Counted from the first letter of the stretch, positions 26,690-36,763 are shown. The stretch is 38,511 nt of DNA from Rubrivivax benzoatilyticus JA2 = ATCC BAA-35 (GCF_000190375.1 NZ_AEWG01000120.1:1-38511), one strand, 5' to 3'. Notes: a model not told the origin generated them from the sequence alone. Made by a program: numbers and translations.

Positions 26690-29600
26690 ATGCTGTCGCT
26701 GCACTTCTCCAACCGTTTCGAAGCCCTGGCCACGCTGCTGGGCGCACACCTGGCCGCGCCGCGCGAGGACTTGTTCGTCGCCGACGAGATCGTCGTGCCC
26801 AGCGCCGCCGTGCGCCGCCGGCTGACGCTGGAGTTCGCCCAGGTCGAAGGCGTCTGCGCCCACCTGCGTTTCGACTACCTGGCGCAATGGCTGTGGCGCC
26901 AGATCGCCGGCGTCGTGCCCGGCATCGACGCCGAACGTTCGCCGTTCGCGCCCGAGGTGCTGGCCTGGCGGGTCTGGCGCGCGCTCGGCGACCGCGAGGG
27001 GGTGGCCGCCCACCCGCGGCTCGCGGGCTACCTGGTGCAGGCCGACGAGGTGATGCGCTGGGAGCTGGCCGAACGCATCGCCGCCACCATCGAGCAGTAC
27101 GTCACCTACCGCCCCGAATGGCTGGCCGAGTGGCTGGCCGGGCGGCCGGTGGTCTTCCCCGGCGGCGCGGCGCCGGCCGACGCCGGCTGGCAGGCCGAAC
27201 TGTGGCGGCGCATCGTCGCCGAGACCGGCGTCTCGGGCCGGCACCCGATCGAAGGTTTCATCGACACGCTGTCGCGGCCCGGCGGCGCCGAGCGCGCCCG
27301 CGAAGCCGGGCTGCCCGAACGAGTGCACGTCGTCGCGCTGCCGACGATGCCGCCGCTGCACGCGCGCCTGCTGGCGGCGCTGGGGCGCGCGATCGACGTC
27401 GAGGTCTACCTGCTCAACCCCTGCCGCGAATACTGGTTCGAGCTCGTCGACCCACGCCGCCTGGCCTGGCTGCAGGCCGCCGGGCGCGACGCCGGCCACG
27501 AGGTCGGCAACCGGCTGCTGGCCGGCTGGGGCAAACAGACCCAGGCGCAGATCGACGGCCTGCTCGACGCCGCCGGCGACGCCGTCGTCGACGAGCACCT
27601 GTTCATCCAGCCGCCCGAGCACACGCTGCTCGGCCGGCTGCAGACGGCGATCCTCGACTCGGTCGAACTCGACGCGGGCTCGGCGGCCGACCTGACCGGC
27701 GAACGCAGCGTCGAGTTCCACGTCGCGCATTCGCGCACCCGCGAACTGGAAGCGCTGCACGACCGGCTGCTGGCCTTGTTCGCCGCCGACGCGACGCTGA
27801 CGCCCGGCGACGTGCTCGTCGTCACGCCCGACCTGGAAGCCACCGCGCCGCTGGTCGACGCCGTCTTCGGCACCGTGCCGGCCGGGCGCCGCATCCCTTA
27901 CGCCGTCACCGGCCGCGCACGCAGCGGCCAGGACCCGGCGGCGCGGGCACTGCTGGCGCTGCTGTCGCTCACCAGTTCGCGCGTCGCCGCCAGCGAGCTG
28001 TTCGCGCTGCTGCAGCAGCCGGCGGTCGCGCGGCGTTTCGGCCTCGACGAAGCGGCGCTGGAGCGCCTGCACGGCTGGCTGCTCGCCAGCGGCCTGCACT
28101 GGGGCCTGGACGCCGCGCACCGCGCCGGCTTCGACCTGCCGGCCGAAACACGCCACACGCTGGCCGATGCGCTGGACCGGCTGTTCCTCGGCCACGCCTT
28201 GCCGGCCGGCGCCGAGTCGCCGCTGCCCGGGCTGCTGCCGGCCGGCGACGCCGAAGGTTCGGCCGCGGCGACGCTGGGTGCCTTCTGGCGTTATGCCGAG
28301 GCGCTGCGCTGGCTGCAGGCCGAAAGCGTGCGCCCGCGCCCGGCCGCCGCCTGGGCGCGGCTGCTGCACGCGGCGCTCGACCGTTTCGTCGCCCCGGCCG
28401 GCGACGAACAGCCGGCGCTGCGCGAACTGCGCGCGACGATCGCCCGCCTGGCCGACGACGTCGCCTCCGGCGCCGGCGCCGCGACGGTGCTGCCGCTGGC
28501 GGTGCTGCGCCGAGCGCTCGAAGCCCGGCTGGACGACCCGGCGCGTGGCGGCGTGCCCTCGGGCGCGGTCACGTTCTCGGCGATGAGCAGCCTGCGCGGC
28601 CTGCCCTACCGCGTCGTCTGCGCCATCGGCCTGGACGACGGCGCCTTCCCGACGACCGCCCGCCCGCCCGAGTTCGACCTGATCGCGCTGGCGCCGCGGC
28701 GCGGCGACCGCCAGCGCCGCCACGACGAGCGCAACGTCTTCCTCGACCTGCTGCTGGCCGCGCGCGAGCACCTGCACCTGAGCTGGCGCGGCCGCAGCGT
28801 GCGCGACAACGCGCCGCTGCCGCCGTCGGTGCTGGTCGCCGAACTGCTGGAGCTGCTGGCCGCGGCCACCGCAGACAACCCCGACGAGCCGGCCTCGGTG
28901 GCGGCGGCACGCAAGCGCCTGGTCGTCGAACACCCGCTGCAGTCTTTCGCGCCCGAACTCTTCGACGCCGGGGCCGACGCCCGTCGCCGCAGCCACGACG
29001 CCGAACTCGCCGCCGCGCTGCGCGCCGGTGCCGTGGCCGCGGCCTTGCCACCGGTGGCCGCAAGCGCCGAGGACGACGAAGAGGAAGAAGAGCTGCAAGC
29101 CGCGTCCGACCCCGCCCTGCCCTTCTTCACCACGCCGCTGCCGCCGCCCGGCCCCGAGTGGCGCACGCCGACGCTGCAGCAGCTCGTCGAGTTCTTCCGC
29201 CAGCCGACGCGTTATTGGCTGCGCCGCCGGCTGCAGATCGCGCTGCAGTTCGACGAAGCCGCGCTGGACGACGACGAACCGCTGGTCGCCGACGCGCTGG
29301 CGCGCCGCGCTTTCGCCGATCGCCTGCTGCCGCCGCTGTTGGCCGGCGTCGACGCCGAGACCGCGTGGCGGCGCGCCGAAGCCGGCACCGAACTGCCGTC
29401 GGGCGCCATCGGCCAGCAGCAGATGCAGGCCGAGTTCGCGCGTGTCGCCGCGTTCGCCGACCGGGTGCGCGACGCGCTGGCCGAGCCGGTGCTCGACGCC
29501 CAAGGCGCCGAACTCGACTTCGAGCTCGACGGCGAACGCTGGACCGTCGCCGCCGGCTTCGCCGACCTGCGCGCCAGTGGCCTGGTGCGCTGGCGCTGGG

Positions 29601-30025
29601 GCGTGCTGCGTGGCGCCGACCTGCTCGAAGCCTGGCTGCAGCACCTGGTGCTGGCCGCCGCGGCGCCGGCCGGCGTCGCGGCGCGCACCCGCTGGCTGCT
29701 GACGAATGGCGAACTCGTGCTGCGCGCGCCCGAGGCGCCGCGTGAACATCTCGCCACGCTGCTGCGCCTGTACCGCCGCGGTCTGGCCGAGCCGCTGCGG
29801 CTGTACCCGAAGACCTCGCTGGCGCTGGTGCGCGACGGCGCCGCCGCGGCGCTGAAGTGCTGGACACCGGGCGAACGCACGCCGTTCGCCGAAGGTGGCG
29901 ACGAATCGATCCGCCTGGCCTGGCGCGGCCGCGAAGCCGAGGCGCTGGCGGGCGACTTCGAGCCGGTCGCGCAAGCCGTCTTCGGCCCGCTGCTGGCCCA
30001 CGCCGAAGGGAGCGCGCTGCAATGA
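26690..30025 (+). CDS. recC: Exodeoxyribonuclease V subunit gamma (RecC)
   Basis: A 1111-residue protein, close to the usual RecC length of about 1120. It is the non-catalytic subunit of the RecBCD helicase-nuclease that splits the duplex and recognises Chi, acting in double-strand break repair and degradation of foreign DNA. The N-terminus LHFSNRFEALATLLGAHLA and SLRGLPYRVVCAIGLDDGAFP (about 630-650) are typical of RecC. An acidic, Glu-rich insertion occurs near 790-800 (EDDEEEEELQ). The start is the ATG at 26690 right after a TAGACT box. The end overlaps recB by four bases (ATGA), so the two are co-translated. Confidence 0.94.
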   Translation: MLSLHFSNRFEALATLLGAHLAAPREDLFVADEIVVPSAAVRRRLTLEFAQVEGVCAHLRFDYLAQWLWRQIAGVVPGIDAERSPFAPEVLAWRVWRALGDREGVAAHPRLAGYLVQADEVMRWELAERIAATIEQYVTYRPEWLAEWLAGRPVVFPGGAAPADAGWQAELWRRIVAETGVSGRHPIEGFIDTLSRPGGAERAREAGLPERVHVVALPTMPPLHARLLAALGRAIDVEVYLLNPCREYWFELVDPRRLAWLQAAGRDAGHEVGNRLLAGWGKQTQAQIDGLLDAAGDAVVDEHLFIQPPEHTLLGRLQTAILDSVELDAGSAADLTGERSVEFHVAHSRTRELEALHDRLLALFAADATLTPGDVLVVTPDLEATAPLVDAVFGTVPAGRRIPYAVTGRARSGQDPAARALLALLSLTSSRVAASELFALLQQPAVARRFGLDEAALERLHGWLLASGLHWGLDAAHRAGFDLPAETRHTLADALDRLFLGHALPAGAESPLPGLLPAGDAEGSAAATLGAFWRYAEALRWLQAESVRPRPAAAWARLLHAALDRFVAPAGDEQPALRELRATIARLADDVASGAGAATVLPLAVLRRALEARLDDPARGGVPSGAVTFSAMSSLRGLPYRVVCAIGLDDGAFPTTARPPEFDLIALAPRRGDRQRRHDERNVFLDLLLAAREHLHLSWRGRSVRDNAPLPPSVLVAELLELLAAATADNPDEPASVAAARKRLVVEHPLQSFAPELFDAGADARRRSHDAELAAALRAGAVAAALPPVAASAEDDEEEEELQAASDPALPFFTTPLPPPGPEWRTPTLQQLVEFFRQPTRYWLRRRLQIALQFDEAALDDDEPLVADALARRAFADRLLPPLLAGVDAETAWRRAEAGTELPSGAIGQQQMQAEFARVAAFADRVRDALAEPVLDAQGAELDFELDGERWTVAAGFADLRASGLVRWRWGVLRGADLLEAWLQHLVLAAAAPAGVAARTRWLLTNGELVLRAPEAPREHLATLLRLYRRGLAEPLRLYPKTSLALVRDGAAAALKCWTPGERTPFAEGGDESIRLAWRGREAEALAGDFEPVAQAVFGPLLAHAEGSALQ

Positions 30026-33000
30026 ACGCCCCCGTCGCGCGTCCGCTGGACGTCTTCACCTGCCCGCTGGACGGCATCGCGCTGGTCGAGGCTTCGGCCG
30101 GCACCGGCAAGACCTGGAACCTCTGCGGCCTGTTCCTGCGCTTGCTGCTCGAGCGCCGGCTCGAGGTGCAGCAGGTGCTGGTCGTCACCTTCACCAACGC
30201 CGCCACCGGCGAGCTGCGCGAGCGCATCCGCGCCCGCCTGGTCGACGTGCTGGCCGCGCTCGACGGCCGCCCGGCGGCGCTGGCCGACCCCTTCGTTTCC
30301 GGGCTGCTGGACGCGCTTCGCCGCCCCGAAGTCGGCCTGACCGACACCGAGATGCGCGCCCGCGTCGACCGCGCGCTGCAGACCTTCGACGAAGCGGCGA
30401 TCTTCACGATCCACGGCTTCTGCCAGCGCGCGCTGGCCGACGCGCCGTTCGCCTCGGCGATGCCGCTGCGCCAGGAGCTGGGCGACGACGCGGCGCTGGT
30501 GCGCGAGGTGGTGTTCGACTTCTGGCGCCGCCACGTCGCCGGCGGCACGCTGCCGGCCGGTGTCGCCGAACTGCTGCTGTCGCGCGGCGACACGCCCGAA
30601 GCCTGGGTCGAACTGGTGCGCCGACGCAGTGCCAAGCCGCTGGCGCGCCTGGTCTGGCCGGCGGTGCTGGACGAGCCGGTGGCCGCCGACACGACGGCGC
30701 TGGAACGCGCTTTCGACGAGGCCCGCCGGCTCTGGCGCGCCGAGCGCGAAGTAGTGCTCGCCGCCGTGCACGAGGCGCTGCCGCGCCTGCCCGCCAACCG
30801 CTACAAGCCCGACAGCGTCGCCACCGCGGCACGCTGCTGGGACGAGATCACCACCGCGCCGTCGGCGCTGCTGGCGCCGTCCGGCAAGCTGCTGGACAAA
30901 GGCAAGGCCGCGCTGCTCGGCACGGCGAAGCTGCAGCCGAAGAAGGATCAGGCACCGCCGGCGCCGCACCCCTTCTTCGACGCCGCCGATGCGCTGCTGG
31001 AAGCCCTGGCCGCTGCACGCCAGGCACTGGAAGTCGAACGTCTGCGCCTCGTGCGCACGCTGCTCGAAAGCGCACCCGAACGGCTGCGTGCGCTGAAGCG
31101 TGAACGCCGCGTGCTGGCCTTCGACGACATGCTGCAGAACCTGCACGAGCGCCTGACCGGCGGCGCCTGCCCGCAGCTGGCCGCGGCGCTGAAGACGCGC
31201 TTCCCGGCGGCGCTGATCGACGAGTTCCAGGACACCGACCCGCTGCAGTGGGCGATCTTCGAAGCCGTCTACGGCGCCGGCGACGCGCCGCTGTTCCTGA
31301 TCGGCGACCCCAAGCAGGCGATCTACAGCTTCCGCAACGCCGACCTGAACACCTATCTCGCGGCGCGGCAGCGCGCGGCGGCGAGCTGGACGCTGGCGCA
31401 GAACCAGCGTTCGTCGGAGCCGCTGCTGGGGGCGCTGAACGGTTTGTTCGGCCACCAGCCGCGCGCCTTCATGCAGGACGGGCTGGACTACCAGCCGGTG
31501 GGCTACGGCGCCAAGCCGCGCGCGCCTTTCGCCGACCGCGGCGCCGAACGCGCCGCACTCGAACTCTGGTCGCTGCCGCGCGACGACGAAGGCCAGCCGC
31601 TGGCCAAGAGCGCCGCGATGGCCGCCGCCGCCGCGGCCTGCGCCGCCGAGATCGCGCGCCTGGTCGACGCCGGCCGGCGCGGCGAAGCGACGCTCGCCGG
31701 CCGGGGTCTCGCCGCCGGCGACATCGCGGTGCTGGTGCGCAGCCACCGCCAGGGCGCGCGCATGCGCCAGGCGCTGGCGGCGCTGGGCGTGGCCAGCGTC
31801 GAGCTGTCGCAGGCCAGCGTCTTCGCCAGCCGCGACGCCGAAGACCTGGAACGCCTGCTCGGCGCCGTGCTCGAGCCGGCCAACGCCGCGCGCCTGCGCG
31901 CCGCGCTGGCCACCGAGGCGATGGGTTATGACGCCGCGCGCATCGCCGCGCTGGCCGACGACGAGGCGGCGCTGGCCGAACTCGTGCAGCGTTTCGCCGC
32001 CTACCGCGAGACCTGGTTCACGCGCGGCGTCGCGGTGATGCTGCGGCGCTGGATGCAGGACGAAGGCGTCGCCGCGCGCCTGCTGTCGCGCCCCGACGGC
32101 GAACGTCGCATGACGAACTGGCTGCACCTGGCCGAATGCCTGCAGCGCGCCGCCGAGACCACCACCTCGCCCGAGGCCTTGCAGCGCTGGCTGCACGACG
32201 AGCGCCGCGCGCCGGGTGGCGACGACGAGGCGCAGCTGCGCCTGGAGTCCGACCGCAACCTGGTGCAGATCGTCACCATCCACAAGAGCAAGGGCCTGGA
32301 GTACCCGGTCGTCTTCTGCCCCTTCGTCTTCGACGGCCACGCCGGCGGCGGCGGCTCGGACGGCGAAGGCCGCGAGCTGCACGACACCGCCGGGCAGCAG
32401 TTGTGGGTCTTCGGCGACGCCGAGGTCGAGCCCGGCAGCGACGACCGCGCCAAGGTCGAGCAGGCCGCCGAGACGCTGCGCCTGCTCTACGTCGCGCTGA
32501 CACGTGCGGTGCACCGGCTGGTGCTGGTCGTCGGGCCGTACGCGGTGCGCAAGTCGGCCACCGAAAGCGCGCGTGCGCTGCTGAACTGGTTCGTCGCCGA
32601 CGGCCAGCAAGAGCCCGCCGCCTGGCTGACAGGCAAACGCGAGCCGGAAGAAGTCGACGCCGCCTGGCAGGCCTTCGCCGCGCTGCACCCGCAGACGGTC
32701 GCGCTGCGCACGCTGCCCGACACGCCCGGCACGCCGCTGGCCGTGCAGGCCGCCGACCCCGAGGCCATCGTCGCGCTGCCGGCGCCGGCCGTGCCGCCGG
32801 CCTGGTGGATCGGCAGCTACAGCAGCCTGACCCAGGGCCTGCGCCACGAAGGCGCGGCCCAGGACCGCGACGAGGCCCAGCGCCCGGCACGCCGCGCCGC
32901 CCCGGCGACGCTGGCCGCCGACGACGTGCTGCGTTTCCCGCGTGGCGCGGTGGCCGGCGAATGCCTGCACGCGCTGTTCGAACACGCCGACTTCGCCGAC

Positions 33001-33657
33001 GCCGCACGCTGGCCCGAGGCCGCGGCGCGGGCGCTCGCCCTGCACCCGCCCGAAGCCGAGGCCGACAGCGGCCGGCTGGCGCCGATGCTGGAGACGCTGC
33101 TGGCCGACGTGCTGGCGACGCGGCTGCCGGGCGGCGTCGTGCTCGGCGACGTGCCGCCGGGCAAACGCCTGGCCGAGCTGGAGTTCACGCTGCCGTCGCC
33201 GGCGCTGGCCGCCGACGCGCTGGCCGCCGTGCTGCGCGAAGCCGGCCTGCCGGTGCCGGCGCTGGCTTTCGGCATGCTGCGCGGCTACCTGCGCGGTTTC
33301 ATCGACCTGGTCTTCGAGCACCGCGGCCGCTGCCACGTGCTCGACTGGAAGTCCAACCACCTGGGCTGGACCGCCGCCGACTACGGCCCCGAGCCGGTGG
33401 CACGCGAGGTCGCCGCACACGGCTACCAGCTGCAGGCGCTGCTGTACCTCGTCGCGCTGCACCGCTGGCAGCGTGCGCGCCGCGCCGGCTACGACCCCGA
33501 ACGCCACCTCGGCGGCGCGATGGTGCTGTTCGTGCGCGGCGTGCGCCCGGGCTGGCGCAACGCCGACGGCAGCCCCGCCGGCGTCTGGGCCTACAAGCCC
33601 AGCGTCGCGCTGATCGAGCGCCTGTCGGCGCTGTTCGACGCCGTGGAGAACCCCTGA
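30022..33657 (+). CDS. recB: Exodeoxyribonuclease V subunit beta (RecB)
   Basis: A 1211-residue UvrD-type 3'-5' helicase fused to a nuclease. Helicase motifs are complete: Walker A ASAGTGKT (24-31), TFTNAATGELRERI, IHGFCQ, Walker B IDEFQDTDPLQW with D400-E401, GDPKQAIYSFRNAD, TIHKSKGLEYPVVF and LLYVALTRAVHR. The C-terminal nuclease has D1095, D1108 and K1110 in FIDLVFEHRG and LDWKSNHLG, with the same spacing as the E. coli catalytic residues, so it should be active. It starts in the ATGA overlap with recC and its stop overlaps the recD start by one base. Confidence 0.96.
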   Translation: MNAPVARPLDVFTCPLDGIALVEASAGTGKTWNLCGLFLRLLLERRLEVQQVLVVTFTNAATGELRERIRARLVDVLAALDGRPAALADPFVSGLLDALRRPEVGLTDTEMRARVDRALQTFDEAAIFTIHGFCQRALADAPFASAMPLRQELGDDAALVREVVFDFWRRHVAGGTLPAGVAELLLSRGDTPEAWVELVRRRSAKPLARLVWPAVLDEPVAADTTALERAFDEARRLWRAEREVVLAAVHEALPRLPANRYKPDSVATAARCWDEITTAPSALLAPSGKLLDKGKAALLGTAKLQPKKDQAPPAPHPFFDAADALLEALAAARQALEVERLRLVRTLLESAPERLRALKRERRVLAFDDMLQNLHERLTGGACPQLAAALKTRFPAALIDEFQDTDPLQWAIFEAVYGAGDAPLFLIGDPKQAIYSFRNADLNTYLAARQRAAASWTLAQNQRSSEPLLGALNGLFGHQPRAFMQDGLDYQPVGYGAKPRAPFADRGAERAALELWSLPRDDEGQPLAKSAAMAAAAAACAAEIARLVDAGRRGEATLAGRGLAAGDIAVLVRSHRQGARMRQALAALGVASVELSQASVFASRDAEDLERLLGAVLEPANAARLRAALATEAMGYDAARIAALADDEAALAELVQRFAAYRETWFTRGVAVMLRRWMQDEGVAARLLSRPDGERRMTNWLHLAECLQRAAETTTSPEALQRWLHDERRAPGGDDEAQLRLESDRNLVQIVTIHKSKGLEYPVVFCPFVFDGHAGGGGSDGEGRELHDTAGQQLWVFGDAEVEPGSDDRAKVEQAAETLRLLYVALTRAVHRLVLVVGPYAVRKSATESARALLNWFVADGQQEPAAWLTGKREPEEVDAAWQAFAALHPQTVALRTLPDTPGTPLAVQAADPEAIVALPAPAVPPAWWIGSYSSLTQGLRHEGAAQDRDEAQRPARRAAPATLAADDVLRFPRGAVAGECLHALFEHADFADAARWPEAAARALALHPPEAEADSGRLAPMLETLLADVLATRLPGGVVLGDVPPGKRLAELEFTLPSPALAADALAAVLREAGLPVPALAFGMLRGYLRGFIDLVFEHRGRCHVLDWKSNHLGWTAADYGPEPVAREVAAHGYQLQALLYLVALHRWQRARRAGYDPERHLGGAMVLFVRGVRPGWRNADGSPAGVWAYKPSVALIERLSALFDAVENP

Positions 33658-35660
33658 TGAGCCGCCGCCGCACGCCCGACGAGGCCACGCTGCCGCTGTT
33701 CGACGACGAACCGGCGCCGCCGCCGGTCGTGGCGCCGACGCCCGAGCCGGCGGCCGACGCCGGCTGGACCGACGATCTGCCTGACCTCGACGTCTTCTTC
33801 GAGGAAGACGGCGGCGTGCTTGACGCCGAAACCGAGCCTGAAACCACCGAGGCGGTCGAAGAGACACCAACCCGTCCCGAGACACCCGCCGAAGCGCTGG
33901 CCGCCGGTCTGGCGGCACACGTCGAAGCCTGGTCGCGCCGCCTCGGCGCCGACGCCGACGACGCCCGCGCCGCCAGCCGCGCCGCCGAGGCGCTGTCGCG
34001 CGCCACCGCCGCCGGCCACGTCTGCCTGATGCTCGACGAACTCGACGGCGAGCCCGCCGACTGGCGTGCCCGGCTCGAAGCCTCGCGGGTCGTCGGCCCG
34101 GCGCACGCGCCCGGCGCCGCGCCGCTGGTGCTCGACGCCGACGGCCGGCTGTACCTGCAGCGCGACTTCGACCACGAGCGCCGCCTGGCCGCACGGCTGA
34201 AGGCCGCAGCGCGGCCGGTGCCCGGCGCGCTGGACGCCGGCGCGCGCGCGCGGCTGGCCGAACTCTTCACCGCCAACACCAGCACGGAGGAGGCGCCCGA
34301 CTGGCAGCGGGCCGCCGCCGCGCTGGCGCTGCGCCAGCGCCTGGCCGTCATCAGCGGCGGCCCGGGCACCGGCAAGACGACGACCGTCGTCGCGCTGCTG
34401 GCCTGCCTGCTGGCCGACGACCCCGAGGCGCGCATCGCGCTGGCCGCGCCCACCGGCAAGGCCGCGGCACGCATGACCGAGGCGATCCGCGGCCGTGCCG
34501 CGCAGTTGCCGGAAGCGATCCGCGCACGCCTGCCGCAGGAAGCCAGCACCGTGCACCGGCTGCTGCGCGCCGGGCCCGACGGCTTTTTCCACGGCGCCGA
34601 GCGGCCGCTGGCGATCGACGCGCTGGTCGTCGATGAAGCCTCGATGCTGGACCTGGCGCTGGCGCGCCGGCTGCTCGACGCGGTGCCGACGCACGCGCGC
34701 ATCGTGCTGCTCGGCGACAAGGACCAGCTCGCCGCGGTCGAGAGCGGCGCCGTCTTCGCCGAACTGAGCGCCGACACGACGCTGACGCCCGGCTGCCGCG
34801 CCGAACTCGCCGCCGCCTGCGGCGTCACGCCCCAGGCGCTGCAGCCGCCGCCAGCCGCCGCGCCGGCGCTGGCCGACAGCGTGGTCTGGTTCCGCCGCAC
34901 CTTCCGTTTCGCCGCCGATTCGGGCATCGGCCGGCTGGCCGGCCTGGTCAACGGCGGCCGCGCCGACGAGGCGCTGGCCTGGCTGGGCGCTGGCGGTGAC
35001 GCTTCGGTGCAGTGGCTGGACGACCGCGGTGCCGAACCCGGCACCGCGGTGCGCGACGCGATCGCCGCCGGCTTCGCGCCCTACGTCGAGGCGCTGCGCC
35101 GCGACCCGCAGGACGCTGCCGCGGCGATGCACGCCTTCGAGTCGTTCCGCGTGCTCTGCGCGACACGCGAGGGCGCGCGCGGCGTCGCCGGCGTCAATGC
35201 GCTGGCCGCGGCCCAGCTGCGCCGTGCGCTCGGCGCCGCGCCCGGCACCTGGTACGCCGGCCGGCCGGTGATGGTGCGCCGCAACGACTACGTGCTGCGC
35301 CTGTTCAACGGCGACATCGGCCTGGCGCTGCCCGACGCCGAGGGCCGGCTCGACGTCGTCTTCCCGGCGCCCGGCGGCGGCTGGCGCCGCGTCGCGCCGG
35401 CACGCCTGCCGCCGCACGACACCGCTTTCGGCATGACGGTGCACCAGTCTCAGGGCTCGGAATTCACCGACCTGCTGCTGCTGACACCCGACCGCCCGCT
35501 GCGCGCGATGACACGCGAGCTGCTCTACACCGGCATCACACGCGCCCGCCAGCGTGTCACGCTGGCCGGCCCGGCCGCGGCGCTGGCGGCCGCGGTGCGT
35601 TCGCCGACGCGGCGCCGCTCGGGCCTCGCCGCCCGCCTGCACGAACTCGAGACCCGATGA
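33657..35660 (+). CDS. recD: Exodeoxyribonuclease V subunit alpha (RecD)
   Basis: A 667-residue SF1B 5'-3' helicase subunit, about 60 residues longer than E. coli RecD. The extra length is an acidic, Pro-rich, probably disordered N-terminus (about 1-85) with the clamp-binding-like TLPLF at 11-15. Helicase motifs: Walker A GGPGTGKTTT (K240), VVDEASMLDL, GDKDQLAAVESGAVF, motif V TVHQSQGSEF and motif VI LLYTGITRARQRV. In motif V the usual lysine (TVHKSQGSEF in E. coli as I recall it) is Q597. It starts on the recB stop (TGATG) and overlaps the next gene by ATGA. Confidence 0.95.
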   Translation: MSRRRTPDEATLPLFDDEPAPPPVVAPTPEPAADAGWTDDLPDLDVFFEEDGGVLDAETEPETTEAVEETPTRPETPAEALAAGLAAHVEAWSRRLGADADDARAASRAAEALSRATAAGHVCLMLDELDGEPADWRARLEASRVVGPAHAPGAAPLVLDADGRLYLQRDFDHERRLAARLKAAARPVPGALDAGARARLAELFTANTSTEEAPDWQRAAAALALRQRLAVISGGPGTGKTTTVVALLACLLADDPEARIALAAPTGKAAARMTEAIRGRAAQLPEAIRARLPQEASTVHRLLRAGPDGFFHGAERPLAIDALVVDEASMLDLALARRLLDAVPTHARIVLLGDKDQLAAVESGAVFAELSADTTLTPGCRAELAAACGVTPQALQPPPAAAPALADSVVWFRRTFRFAADSGIGRLAGLVNGGRADEALAWLGAGGDASVQWLDDRGAEPGTAVRDAIAAGFAPYVEALRRDPQDAAAAMHAFESFRVLCATREGARGVAGVNALAAAQLRRALGAAPGTWYAGRPVMVRRNDYVLRLFNGDIGLALPDAEGRLDVVFPAPGGGWRRVAPARLPPHDTAFGMTVHQSQGSEFTDLLLLTPDRPLRAMTRELLYTGITRARQRVTLAGPAAALAAAVRSPTRRRSGLAARLHELETR

Positions 35661-36763
35661 CGACACTGATCCACACCGCCGACTGGCAGATCGGCCGCCA
35701 GTACGGCGGCTTCGAACCCGAGGACGCCGCGGCGCTGGCCGACGCGCGTTTTGCCGCCGTCGAGCGCATCGCCCACCTCGCCGCCGACGAGCAGGCCGAC
35801 GCGGTGCTCGTCGCCGGCGACGTCTTCGACGCCCAAGGCGTGTCGGCACGCACGATCCGCCGGATGTTCAACGCGATGGCGCCTTTCGCCGGCCCCTGGG
35901 TGCTGATCCCCGGCAACCACGACGCGGCGCTGGCCGAAGGCGTGTGGCGCCACGCGCTGCGTCTGAATGTCGTGCCGGCGAACGTGAAGCTGGCGCTGGA
36001 GCCGGGTGTCGTCGAGCTGCCCGAAGCGCGTGCCGCGGTGCTCTGCGCGCCGCTGACCCAGCGCCACACCTACACCGACCTCACCGAACCCTTCGACGGC
36101 TGGGCCACGCCCGAAGGCTGGCTGCGCCTGGGGCTGGCGCACGGCGCGGTGCAAGGCCTGCTGGCCGAGGACATCGACTCGGCCAACCCGATCGCGCCGG
36201 ATCGCGCCGAACGTGCGCGCCTGGACTATCTGGCGCTGGGCGACTGGCACGGCGCCAAACGCATCGGCGAACGCTGCTGGTACGCCGGCACGCCCGAGCA
36301 AGACCGTTTCAAGGACAACGGCGCCGGCCAGGTGCTGCGTGTGCGCATCGCCGGCCCCGGCGCCGTGCCCGAAGTCGAAGCGCTGCCGCTGGGCCGCCAC
36401 CGCTGGCGCACGCTGGAGCGCCGGCTGGCCGTGCCGTCGGACGTCGAGGCGCTGGTCGCCGAACTTGCCGCCTGCGGCGCCGACGAGATACTGCAACTGA
36501 CGCTCACCGGCACGCTGGACCTGGCCGGCCGCGCCCGCCTGGACGAAGCGATTGCCGCCGCCGAAGCGCGTGTGCGTGCGCTGCGCTGCGAGCGCGGCGG
36601 CCTGCGGCTGGCGCCGACCGCCGAAGACCTGGCCGCGTTGCACGCCGACGGTTACCTCGGCGAGGTGCTGGCCGAGCTGCGCGAAGCCGACGGCCCGGTC
36701 GAACAGGAGGCGCTGGCGCTGCTCGCCGGCCTGCTGGCCGGCCGCGAGGAGGCTGCGGCATGA
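35657..36763 (+). CDS. Mre11/SbcD/YhaO-like DNA repair exonuclease
   Basis: A 368-residue calcineurin-like phosphoesterase, probably the nuclease partner of the ATPase encoded next. Motifs: HTADWQIG (D9, Q11), LVAGDVFD (D55), LIPGNHDA (N87-H88-D89), LAHG (H162) and ALGDWHGAK (D196, H198). Compared with Mre11/SbcD the first histidine ligand (D-x-H) is Gln and the first of the G-H-x-H pair is Asp, so the metal site differs. The domain after about 240 is the capping region. Gene order and size fit the YhaO family better than classic SbcD. It is translationally coupled to recD and to the downstream gene through ATGA overlaps. Confidence 0.88.
   Translation: MTTLIHTADWQIGRQYGGFEPEDAAALADARFAAVERIAHLAADEQADAVLVAGDVFDAQGVSARTIRRMFNAMAPFAGPWVLIPGNHDAALAEGVWRHALRLNVVPANVKLALEPGVVELPEARAAVLCAPLTQRHTYTDLTEPFDGWATPEGWLRLGLAHGAVQGLLAEDIDSANPIAPDRAERARLDYLALGDWHGAKRIGERCWYAGTPEQDRFKDNGAGQVLRVRIAGPGAVPEVEALPLGRHRWRTLERRLAVPSDVEALVAELAACGADEILQLTLTGTLDLAGRARLDEAIAAAEARVRALRCERGGLRLAPTAEDLAALHADGYLGEVLAELREADGPVEQEALALLAGLLAGREEAAA

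Noticed and set aside
26597..34194. Very long minus-strand open frames antisense to recC and recB (over 1100 and 1600 codons).
   Set aside because: Gln/Arg/Gly-rich nonsense composition and no domains; they arise because GC-rich coding DNA has few stops in other frames. The plus-strand genes have full family motifs.
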